From contig NC_073304.1 of the NCBI RefSeq assembly GCF_027595985.1, forward strand, positions 47,037,137 through 47,101,136: DNA of 64,000 nucleotides, in the 5' to 3' direction. The position numbers and the translations under genes were made by a program. Below the pieces are notes generated by a model. The model was given only the letters and a program-made list of their open reading frames with translations. It searched no databases and was not told the DNA's origin. Shown one piece after another: positions 55,261-64,000 of this stretch. The number at the start of each line of letters is the position of its first letter. Position 1 is the stretch's first letter. This DNA is from Sorex araneus (Eukaryota; Chordata; Mammalia; Eulipotyphla; Soricidae).

Positions 55261-55835
55261 GTGTGCTGGGTGCTCTCGTGCCGAAGGCTCCGTTCGCAGA
55301 GCCTGGGGCTTTTCAACTTGATCTGGGGCTGTGTAACCGTGGTAACCTGTGCCGGGTGCCTTAGCTTACACTTCTGGCCCCGGCTGAGCGAGCTTTAGGC
55401 TGGAGATGGACTTTTTTGTGGCTAATCCCAACTACCTGGTGTCTTTGGGGCCCTGATTACCTTGTAACTTCACGCCCTTATGGCCTTACTTTTCCTTGGA
55501 TGTAATGAGATTCTCTTACCGTATGGTCCTTAGAGCTGATTGGAATTGGGAAGATGACCCTTCATCCCCCTCCCCCCCCCAAAAAAAAATAAAAGGAAAG
55601 AAAGAAGACAGAGAAAGTTTGAACACAAACTTGTAATCATTTCTTCTGTTAGAAGTGGGTTCCTAGAACAACCGCCCCCCCAGCAAGAATCTTCAGTATT
55701 GACTTTTTAATATCTTCCTCATAGTCACCTGTTGGCTTCTATTGATAAAAGATAACATTTTACACAAAGTTAAGGGGCGGGCATCGAATGATTTCTTTTA
55801 ACTGAATGTATTTAAGGATCAGAAATAACGGTTTT

Positions 55836-55991
55836 CTTTGGGGGACCACACCCAGCTGTGCCAAGGGTTTACTCTGTACTCAGGGACCACTGCTGGTGGG
55901 CTCCTGAGACTAAATGTGTGCCAGGGACCGAACCCAGGTGGGCTGTAAATCTAGGCAAAGGCCCACCACCTGTCCTACCGCTCTGGCTCAG
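55836..55991 (-). mobile_element. Shrew tRNA-SINE, diverged
   Basis: GGGGGACCACACCCAGCTGT start, CTACCGCTCTGGC head. First SINE downstream of the ERO1A CpG island. Confidence 0.78.
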
Positions 55992-56152
55992 AAATAATGT
56001 TTTATTTATGTTTTATATATTCTATTTTAAAGAGAAAAGAGCATCTTAAGTAGGAGAAAAAGAGTTATCTCTTTCAGTGTTTGGAAACTCTAGGATTTCG
56101 CTGTTTTGCTGAGTGATTGGGTGTTGAGACGATTGTAATCGAAGATAGTATA

Positions 56153-56347
56153 GCACTGCACTGTAGCACTGGCCTCCCGTTGTTCATTGATTTGCTACAG
56201 CGGGCACCAGAAATGTCTCCATTCTGCTGTGCCGGCGCCATACTCTTGGTAGCTTGCGAGGCTCTCCAAGAGGACAGAGGAATCAAACCCCGGTCATCTG
56301 GGTGCAAGGCAAATGCCCTACCTGCTGTGCTATCGCTCCAGTCCACA
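56153..56347 (-). mobile_element. Long-form SINE (RTE-tailed), internally shortened
   Basis: Flanked by GAAGATAGTATA at 56141-56152 and 56348-56359. The body has only one GGTAGCTTGC block where other copies have two, so one internal repeat unit is missing. ERO1A intron 1, antisense. Confidence 0.88.
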
Positions 56348-57417
56348 GAAGATAGTATAAGAGAAGAGAAGTTTAAGGAAAATTACTGCTTTACAGTTGA
56401 GCCTCATGAAACTTCCTTATGTTTAGTCATCAGTCATCACTTAAACTGTGTCTAGATAGAAATATTTTCCTAATACAAAAAATCATTTAGATCCCCTTTA
56501 CCTTTTATAGTAAGAAGGGACTATACTAATATTCTGAGTGAACCAAAAAAAAGAAAAAGATCAATTTAAGTGACTTTAAAGGTAATGTACTTAAAACAGA
56601 GACTGTCAATTCCAATATAATCAGTGACACATCAGTATTCTTTAGTTTTTGGAAGGTAGGGGGATAAGAGAGGAGAGGACACAGTGAAGAATAGACATGA
56701 AGAAGAAAATGGAGACAGACATTTGGGTATGCACACAAACAACACAAAAAAGAGAAAAGAAAAAATCAAAAAAAGGATAAGGGGAGACAAATTGTGCAAA
56801 TTATTAATTCAGCAAACATTTTTCAGCATAGTTTACACTGATCTGAGTATTTGGAATACAGAAATAATTATGGCACAATCTTTTTAGTTTATTGAATAGT
56901 GAATATTCTGTGGGGGAGATGTGGTGATTCAAGGCATTGAGAGAAAAACTAGTTTGTAAATATTGCTAGAAATTAAGTCAAATTTTCATCTAAAGTTTGA
57001 AAGTGTGTGTTATCATTGCTTCTGGCTCTACTGCAGTATTCAATTGGTGCAAATTCTTATGAGTCTGTTTATAGTCATATTCCATCCCTTTCTATTGTGA
57101 CCCTTTTACCACTTCTGCCTTGAGTTCCCACTTTATCACTCCTTACTCCTCACACTGTGACTGGTTTGCTATTGGGGCTCACTTTACAGAATATCTGAGA
57201 CAGTGCTCTGATTTGGGCCAGAGTAGCATGTGGTTATTTGAACTTAAATTCAAAGAACTGAAAATTTAAATAGTCTTAAGTAAAATATTCAGAGTCCTGC
57301 AAATAGTCAGATTAAATTGAGAAAATATTTATTGTGACCTAGTGAGAACAAGTTTTGAGAGATCAAAAAAGAATGAAAAACATAATAATAATAATAATAA
57401 CTGTTATTATTATTATT

Positions 57418-57480
57418 TGGCTTTTTTGGGTCATACCGGCGAGGCACAGGAGTTATACCTGGCTCATGCACTCAGGAATT
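57418..57480 (-). mobile_element. SINE 3' fragment, reversed, next to (AAT/ATT)n
   Basis: TTTTTTGGGTCATACCGGCG start; only the tail-side third is present, beside a TAATAA/ATTATT repeat at 57381-57417. Confidence 0.75.
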
Positions 57481-57861
57481 ATTTATTATTTTTATTTAAA
57501 AAAATTTAAGTTTAATTTCAATCGTCAACACTGCAAAGAACTGAACTGTGTACATAATTGAGGCTCAGAAAGTGGGAAATCTGAAATGGAAGCCCTGTGT
57601 TAAGAGAGGTATAAACTTTTAATCATATTGATTACAGGACACTTGAATATTTTTCTGGAATTGATTTTTCAGATGGGTTGAGAATTTCAAGTGAATCATT
57701 AGACTAAGTTACCATATGCCTGATAGATGTACTAAGAGCATTTTTACATGTGCTTAAACTTCATAACAGTGCTACGGTGTTGCTGAAAATACTACCAGGC
57801 CAATGAAATAGGAATAGTTCATATAATTCAAAATGGCTACTTAAAAAAAATGGGTTATTTG

Positions 57862-58030
57862 GGGGCTGGAGAGATAGTACAGTGGGTAGGGCACTTGCCT
57901 TGCGTGCATCCTAACTATGCTTGATCTCTAGCTCCTCATTTGGTGCCCCAAGTCCCCAGCGGGAGTGATCCTTGCATGCAGAGCCAGGAATAAACTCTGA
58001 GAACCACTGGGTATGGCCCCAAAGAAAAAG
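57862..58030 (+). mobile_element. Shrew tRNA-SINE, short form
   Basis: GGGGCTGGAGAGATAGTACA head; one of few sense-oriented copies in ERO1A intron 1. Confidence 0.85.
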
Positions 58031-58301
58031 TAAAAACACTACCCCAAAGCCCCCAAACCAAAAAATGGATTATTTTTTAAAAATTTTGGAGTGCATTGCA
58101 GGTATACAATGTATACGTATATTTTAGCAGATCCACCTGTCTCATGTCTTGTTTGCATTGGTCAGAATGGCTGGTCCATGGAAGACATACTTGGTAACAT
58201 ATTGGGATGTGGGTGGGGATAAGCACAGGATTAAAATTTGGTCAGAAACCAAAATATAGGAACTTTGATGTTTGCACTTTATACACACCGTGTTTTTTCT
58301 T

Positions 58302-58468
58302 TTTTTCTTTTTGGATCACATCCAGCAATGCACAGGGGTTACTCCTGGCTCTGCACTCAGGAATTACTCCTGGCGGTGCTCAGGGGACCATATGGGATGC
58401 TGGGAATCGAACCTGGGTCCGCCACGTGCAAGGCAAACACCCTACCCACTGTGCTATTGCTCCAGCCC
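58302..58468 (-). mobile_element. Young shrew tRNA-SINE, short form
   Basis: Near-consensus reversed copy; flanks ACCGTGTTTTT and ACCATGTTTTT suggest a target duplication with one change. Confidence 0.9.
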
Positions 58469-58702
58469 CAAACCACCATGTTTTTATAAAGTGTAAGGGG
58501 AAAATTGAAAAATATAAATAAGTAAATTAAATGGAATAAAAAAGAAACTTTGATATTTGAAATGTATCTGGTAACAGGGATGTTTCCATTAACCATTGAA
58601 TGAACTGTTATATATGTTTGGTGGTAATCACAAAACACAATAAAATTAAATACAATAAGATTTCTTTGCTAAATGAGTTCACTCTGATAACCTTTTATTT
58701 TG

Positions 58703-58864
58703 GCAGGCTGGGGGCACTTTGAAAGCACCCAGGGGCTACTCCTGGCTCTGTGCTGGTTGGAGTTTTGGTGGTGCTCAGGGAATCATGCTTTTTCAGGGCT
58801 CAGACTAGACCTCCTGTATGCAAAGCTAGGTCGCAGCCTCTTGAGCACTCTCTCTCTCTGGGCC
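58703..58864 (-). mobile_element. Shrew tRNA-SINE, diverged
   Basis: CAGGGGCTACTCCTGGCTCT block; head end CTCTCTCTGGGCC. Confidence 0.7.
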
Positions 58865-58999
58865 AGTAAAATGTGTTTTGTGCTTCAGTCAAATCTGAAG
58901 AATACATTTTTACAGTGCTTCGGAAAAATTAAAATCTATGGAAGGACTAGAATACAAGGCAATTATGGAGAATGTGGTTTTTTTGTTGTTGTTTTGTCT

Positions 59000-60630
59000 G
59001 TCACCACAGGCTAAAAAATACCTCTAATCAGAGAATAGTAAACAAGTAGGCCAGTATTATTTTCCTTTCTCTTGCATTCTGTATTTGGCCAAAACCAGTC
59101 AGAACCATGAGGAAGCACTAGAGCCTCCCTCCACTGCTGATTTTTTTGTAAATTAGTTCTATATTCTTTTGGGGCTGCAGATGTTTGGAAAATTTAAGTT
59201 GCAAACTTAAATCCCCTTCTCCTCCCCACTCCCTTTCACATCCCCCCTCCCCCAGCCATTTGGTGAAACATCTTGTGAATTGCTTTAGGGAGCAGTAAAA
59301 ACCCTGTCCCTGAAAGGAAGCATTTATGGAATTATTAAGATCTTTAGGGAATTATTTTATATAAGCTTTATACTGGTATCTACTCTTTGACCTGGCAACT
59401 CTTGTTTCTGATTTGTATTCATTTAGGAAAGGTAATGTGAAGGGGTTAAAAAAAACAACAACCCAGCTACCAACTTGGGTCTCCCTCCAACGGATGAGGA
59501 GCTTGACAGGATCCCTCTGTTAGTCCTGACCCCAGGGCCAGCACAGTGACTGACCATTGTCTTATCTGCCTCCTCCTGGAGGGTGAGTAGGTGGCAATTG
59601 CTTTATTGCTTTAAAATAAAAGGCCTTCAAAGGCTTTCCAAACTCTAAAACAGGGGAGACATTTTAGCTGCTCCTTTCTTCTGTTAAGGGCACTGGGGCA
59701 CCTTTCCAAGGCTGAAGATCCCCAGAGGCCTAGAGCCACAAGCTTCGAGACTTAATTTTTAATAATTTTTGTGTGTGTTTGGAGGGGGTGGGGAGTGAGG
59801 AGGTTTGAACACACTGGCTGTACTCAGGGTTACTCCTGTCTTTAGGTTCAGCGGTCACTCCCAGCTGTCCTGGGGGATTATATACGTTGCCTGACCCAGG
59901 CTTCCAATCTCAACAATCTTCCAATCCCTCTGTCTCTGTGTAATGTCTGTGTGTCTGAGAAAGGGAGTTTGAGGAGGATGGATCTGAAAAATTTCAATTG
60001 TTTCACTTAGGGATGCTGCATGAAATTATTTATTTCTCTTAAGCAGCAGAAAAGTTTATTGAAAAGTAGCAGAGAAATAAATGTGCCAGATGGGAAACTT
60101 CCCAGCAGAGCCTGGTGCAGCCTCGATCAGCCCCTGGCCTTTGAGTTTGTTTAGATCCTGGTATGTTTCCAAGATTGTGCCCTGGGTCTGTTAACTGCAT
60201 TTTTCACTTAGTCCTTTTCTGAAACTCTATTCTGGTAACATGCCTGGTTTTCTAGTTTCTAGAATTGGGCCTGGCATCAGACCCACCAGAATTCCCGCCA
60301 GAGATCAGGTTCAACTTCCTGTTGGCAGGCTTAGGGCAATGGGCAGAGGGCTGGAATTTTTAAGTTTCTTCTTACTGCTCCTTTGCTGAGCTCTCTCCAT
60401 CTCTAGAAACTCCTGCCACCTCTGCTCTGCCTTCTTGGCTGCCCTGCCACCTGGCATTGCAGTGGGTACTGCTCCCCCAAGTTCTTTCTCAGGCCAGAGG
60501 AAAACGATTTTCAAACCTATAGTTGTCCTGCTGTTCCTGTCTTTAAGGTCTTGAGGCAGTGAAGCCATCTGCTCTCGGGGGCTCTTGCCTCCTCAGTGTT
60601 ATTTTATAGGGCTCTTAGAGGAGATAGAGC
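59000..60630. other. Mostly repeat-free stretch of ERO1A intron 1
   Basis: Apart from the SINE at 59772 I see no known repeat, no splice-bounded exon and moderate GC. The low repeat load is compatible with a regulatory region, but nothing in the sequence proves it. Confidence 0.4.
59772..59937 (-). mobile_element. Shrew tRNA-SINE, diverged
   Basis: GTACTCAGGGTTACTCCTGT block; head degraded. Confidence 0.65.
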
Positions 60631-60637
60631 TGTAGGA

Positions 60638-60735
60638 TGGAGAGCTGGAGGGATGCTTTTACCGTGTGGGAATGTGTTTACACTGCCACCGGTGCTCCTA
60701 TGCTGGGGCACTGAGCACCCTAGGTGTGAAAATAC
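60638..60735 (+). mobile_element. Degenerate SINE
   Basis: GAGCTGGAGGGATGCTTTTA head and GGGGCACTGAGCACCCTAGG 3' block; centre missing. Confidence 0.5.
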
Positions 60736-60875
60736 CTAGTGGTAATTAGATGGTGGTTACTGTGACAGCTGAGTGGCAGTGGACAGAATTCATTCATTCC
60801 TCACCTACCTGCGTCCCAAATAATTCCCCAGCACATGCTTTCCAAAGTAGAATACTAAGCATTAAGAATACAAAT

Positions 60876-61061
60876 TATTATTATTATTATTATTTTGCTT
60901 TTTGGGTCACACCTGGCGATGCAAAGGGATTACTCCTGGCTTTGCACTCAGGAATTACTCCTGGCAGTGCTCAGGGGACCATATGGGATGCTGGGAATTG
61001 AACCGGGGTCCGCCACGTGCAAGGCAAATGACCTACCCGCTGTGCTATCACTCCAGCCCCC
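60876..61061 (-). mobile_element. Young shrew tRNA-SINE, short form
   Basis: Target duplication AAGAATACAAAT at 60864-60875 and 61062-61073. The tail has become (ATT)n. Confidence 0.93.
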
Positions 61062-61112
61062 AAGAATACAAATATTTTTAAACACTCATAGTTTGGCTCT
61101 AAACTTTTGGGG

Positions 61113-61275
61113 GGCCTGGGAGAGCCACACCTGGTGGTGCCTAGGGTTGACTCCTGACTGCCCTCAGGGATCATTCCTGGCACAACTCAGGGACCATATG
61201 TGGTGACAGGGCTCAAATGAGGGCCGGCCACTTGAAAGGTGAGTGCTTTGCCAGCTGTCCTAACTTTCTGGTCTA
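61113..61275 (-). mobile_element. Shrew tRNA-SINE, diverged
   Basis: GAGAGCCACACCTGGTGGTG start, TAACTTTCTGGTC head. Confidence 0.78.
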
Positions 61276-61487
61276 AGGCTCTACATTTTTAAAAACTCTG
61301 GTGGGCAGAGTGAACTAGGTCATTTCAGTGCAGTGAGGGGATCCTTACAGAGTTGGAGGTTCGTGGGAGTCTGTGGGAGAGACACACCCCACAATGGCGA
61401 GTGTTCCCAGCAGGCAGTGTTCCCAGGAGGCTGGGCGACATCTGAATTCCCAAGATTGGTTATTTTTGGATATTGTTATTTTGGGGG

Positions 61488-61720
61488 CCATAAAGCGGGT
61501 AGGTCATTTCCCTTGCACGCGGCCGACCCAGGTTCGATTCCTCCATCCCTCTCGGAGAGCCCGGCAAGCTACCGAGAGTATTCCGCACGCCAGAGCCTGG
61601 CAAGCTACCAGTGGCGTATTCAATATGCCAAAAACAGTAACAACAAGTCTCACAATGGAGACGTTACTGGTGCCCGCTCGAGCAAATCGATGAACAATGG
61701 GACGACAGTGCTACAGTGCT
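61488..61720 (+). mobile_element. Long-form SINE (RTE-tailed), nested in an older SINE
   Basis: Head starts at AAGCGGGTAGG (5'-truncated), B box GGTTCGATTCC near 61531, GGCAAGCTACC at 61563-61573 and again at 61599-61609, RTE-like tail at 61680-61697. It splits a minus-strand SINE (61474-61487 and 61721-61840). Confidence 0.9.
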
Positions 61721-61840
61721 ACCCTGCAATGCACAGGAATCACTCTGAAGGTGCTTAGAGAGCCACATGGGGTGTCCGGGGTTGAACCTGGGTCCACTGT
61801 GTGCAAGGCCCTACCTGCCATTTTATCTGTCCAGCCCCAC
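61721..61840 (-). mobile_element. Older SINE split by the long-form SINE
   Basis: Main part of a reversed copy; its short tail side (TTTTGGGGGCCATA) lies at 61474-61487, left of the nested insertion. Confidence 0.8.
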
Positions 61841-62000
61841 AGATTTCTCAAGTTGGAAAGTGGAGCGCTTCACGGCCTTCCTCTCAAGTGTTTGTTTTAC
61901 TATTGCTTTTTGGCATGTGTCCATTTGGCTTTCTTCATCTTTGTGCCTGCTAGTCTTTGTATAATTTGTACCCATCAGAAATTGCAGTACTGACTTTTTG

Positions 62001-62372
62001 GTTTATGTTTTGGGTCACATCCTGCTGTGCTCAAGGCATACTCTTGGCTGTGTGCTCAGGGGTCACTCCTGGCTGGGCTTTGGGGACCATGGGCAGGGCT
62101 AGGGATTGAATTGTTCAGCTGCATGCAAGGCAAATGTCCTACCTACTGTACTTCAATGCAGTAGCTGCTTTTTTCTATTTGTTTGGATGTTGGGGCCACA
62201 TCTGGCAACGCATTACTTTGAGCTCTGCACTCAGGGATCATTCCTGACAGAACCTGGCTGGTGGGTGGGTGTGGGGAGGGGAGGGTAGGCTATGGTGTTC
62301 TTGGGATTGAACCCAGGTCAGCCATATGCAAGATTGGTGTCCTTCCTACTCACTGTACTATCTCTCCAGTCC
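62001..62372 (-). mobile_element. Two reversed SINE copies
   Basis: 62001-62160 and 62185-62372, each with a GGGTCACATC/GGGGCCACATC start and a reversed head. Confidence 0.8.
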
Positions 62373-62529
62373 AAAGCAGTAGCTGTGTTAGGAGCTGCCA
62401 GACCCTGCTCTTGTTGATCCCCTCTGCTCCTTCTGCTTTTGTTGTTATTCGTTTGCTTGCATACTTGGTTGTTGCACTTTGCAAAGACTGCACATATAGT
62501 TGAGGTGCTCCTTCATACGTGCTTATGGG

Positions 62530-62740
62530 GCTCCCCAGGGATTGCCTATCGGTTGTGGTGCTTGGACACACTTGGCTTTGGTGCATTAGAGGTTAAACCC
62601 TTGCTTTGGTGCTGGGGGAACCCTATCAAAAGTACCATTGGGGTTGAACACTGGGATTGAACACAGTGATGTGGGGGATGCCAGGGACTGAATTCATGGC
62701 CCCAGACCTGCAAGGCAGGCGGTTGGTTTGCCCTTGACAC
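62530..62740 (-). mobile_element. Old SINE-like element
   Basis: Only loose similarity (GGGATGCCAGGGACTGAATT, GACCTGCAAGGCAGGCGGTT). Confidence 0.45.
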
Positions 62741-62759
62741 AGGTCCCTGGGACCCAGAG

Positions 62760-64000
62760 GCTCTGCTTTTCAGGCTCAAATAAAATAAGTATTTTTTAAA
62801 AATTAGATTATCGAGGCCTTAAGCCACAAGCACTTTTGTTTGTTGCTACCAAAATTAGGACTCTAAGATTCTTGTATACTCAGAATTTTTAGTAGGAAAC
62901 AAGGACAAATTAGCATATGAAATGAAAATAGCTGTTACAGTGACAAAATATGTGGATCAGATTTCTAGAAACTGAATTAGTGAGTCTCAAACAACATTAG
63001 GCAAAGTGATGAAAAAAAAAAGACATAGCAGTTGAATAATGCTCTCCTTATCCAAAATGTTCCATTGTTTAGGTGAAAAATTTTCATTACTGCCTTATTT
63101 TATTCTAAGGTTAAAATGTATTATAATATTTTTACATATTCATATATTCCACAAGGAAAACATCTAAATTCAGAATTTTAAGTATAGTTTATAGTAATTT
63201 AGTATTATTTGATCTAACTGCTAACTATTCAGACCGATATTTGATAATATTTTCTATGGCATACCATATATCTGAAATATTTTTTCTAGTTACTTTTCCT
63301 GTGTCATGATATATTTGTTACTCAAAACAATGTATAATTTTGATAGATATTTGCTTAGCCCCAAGTAAACATCCCAGGACTTTAGCTTTAGCACTGGTGA
63401 TATTGTCCTGTTATATGATCTCCACTGCATCCTAGTATCTGACAGTTTGATTTAGTGAACACAGTTAAGACGTTCATTTCAGGCATTGAAAGGTCAGGGT
63501 TGGCTTTGTGGTTAATTTGCTATCTGAGCACTATTAATGATAAGTAATTTCTAAGCACCATTTAAAAGCTACTAAGATTATTATCACCCTATTTTTAGGA
63601 TTATTACATCTTTATAATGAATTATAATCTCTTTTACAAATGTATCACTTCTTTTTTTTATATATCAACTGAGCTTTGTCTCTGGCCTACATAGCCTGCA
63701 GGAAACTTAAAGGGAAGACAGCGACAACTAGAAGAATAGAGAGTCAGGAACCCCAGACATTTAAGTAGGCTTGGAAAGATGAGTGCAAGTGGGAACTGGA
63801 AACTCCCATGGAATCCAGATCGCAAATGTTCTCTATCTCCTGTCTCTTCTCCTTCAAAAATATTAACTCTCTGCTAACTGGCTTATTTGCTCCTCAGTTC
63901 ACATGATAGAGTGAGGTTGGGGTTTTTATTTATTTATTTATTTATTTTTTATTACTAACTACAGGGACTAACAACTCTCCCTTGCTTTTTCAATTCCAGA
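62760..64000. other. AT-rich ERO1A intron sequence
   Basis: No repeat family, exon or regulatory island recognised. Contains a (TTTA)n run near 63928-63950. Confidence 0.5.

Larger units (their letters stand above)
54915..64000 (+). other. ERO1A: ERO1A intron 1 (partial)
   Basis: Begins with gtgaga. It holds about a dozen minus-strand SINE copies, two clear plus-strand copies (57862, 61488), a degenerate one at 60638, and non-repeat stretches at 56360-57350, 58500-58700, 59000-59770, 59940-60630 and 62760-64000. I found no sequence encoding the expected next residues (VSGYLDDC), so exon 2 is outside the window. Confidence 0.8.

Noticed and set aside
54228-55364. 378-codon plus-strand frame containing the ERO1A start, and other overlapping long frames
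   Set aside because: Open by CpG composition. It continues past the clear gtgaga donor at 54915, and only the 38 codons from 54801 match ERO1A.
63975-64000. Pyrimidine tract and CAG at the right edge that looks like a splice acceptor
   Set aside because: ERO1A exon 2 should begin with G (Val codon) after a phase-0 junction, but the base after the CAG is A, and no exon sequence is available to test it.

Overview
The window is mammalian nuclear DNA and almost certainly comes from a shrew of the genus Sorex. It is AT-rich with three sharp CpG islands. It is crowded with copies of one tRNA-derived SINE whose body (Pol III A box near TAGCACAGCGGG, B box GGTTCGATTCC, ending near GTGTGACCCAAAAAG) I recognise as the shrew family. 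It also carries 3' ends of a shrew-type LINE-1 and a piece of a nematode-like RTE LINE. Species is inferred from repeats and was not checked by database search.

Three protein-coding genes are present, in the order of human 14q22 read in reverse. (1) STYX, minus strand: coding exons 1-4 at 14743 down to 210, with the rest beyond the left edge. (2) PSMC6 (26S proteasome ATPase Rpt4), minus strand, complete: 14 coding exons from 39634 to 17544. They join with consistent splice phases into exactly 389 codons plus stop, and an upstream in-frame ATG at 39676 would add 14 residues. (3) ERO1A, plus strand: exon 1 at 54801-54914 (signal peptide and the Cys35/Cys37 region). The remaining 9 kb is intron 1.

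Layout: 1-14686 STYX introns; 14040-15240 STYX CpG island; 15240-17470 spacer; 17470-39680 PSMC6; 38930-39850 PSMC6 CpG island; 39850-54050 repeat-rich intergenic DNA holding the RTE fragment (50035-50700); a (TTTC)n tract of about 140 bp at 54056-54194; 54330-55260 ERO1A CpG island; 54915-64000 ERO1A intron 1.

The genes do not form one pathway. PSMC6 unfolds proteasome substrates, ERO1A makes disulfides in the ER, and STYX is a pseudophosphatase. The most interesting system is in the repeats. The shrew SINE head exists with at least two tails. One is a short A-tailed form, as expected for LINE-1 mobilisation. The other is a long form whose 3' end matches the C-terminal codons and 3' end of the RTE LINE found in the same window. 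That indicates a SINE that acquired an RTE recognition tail carved from coding sequence. SINEs also lie mostly antisense to the host gene in PSMC6 and ERO1A introns, and show no clear bias between genes.
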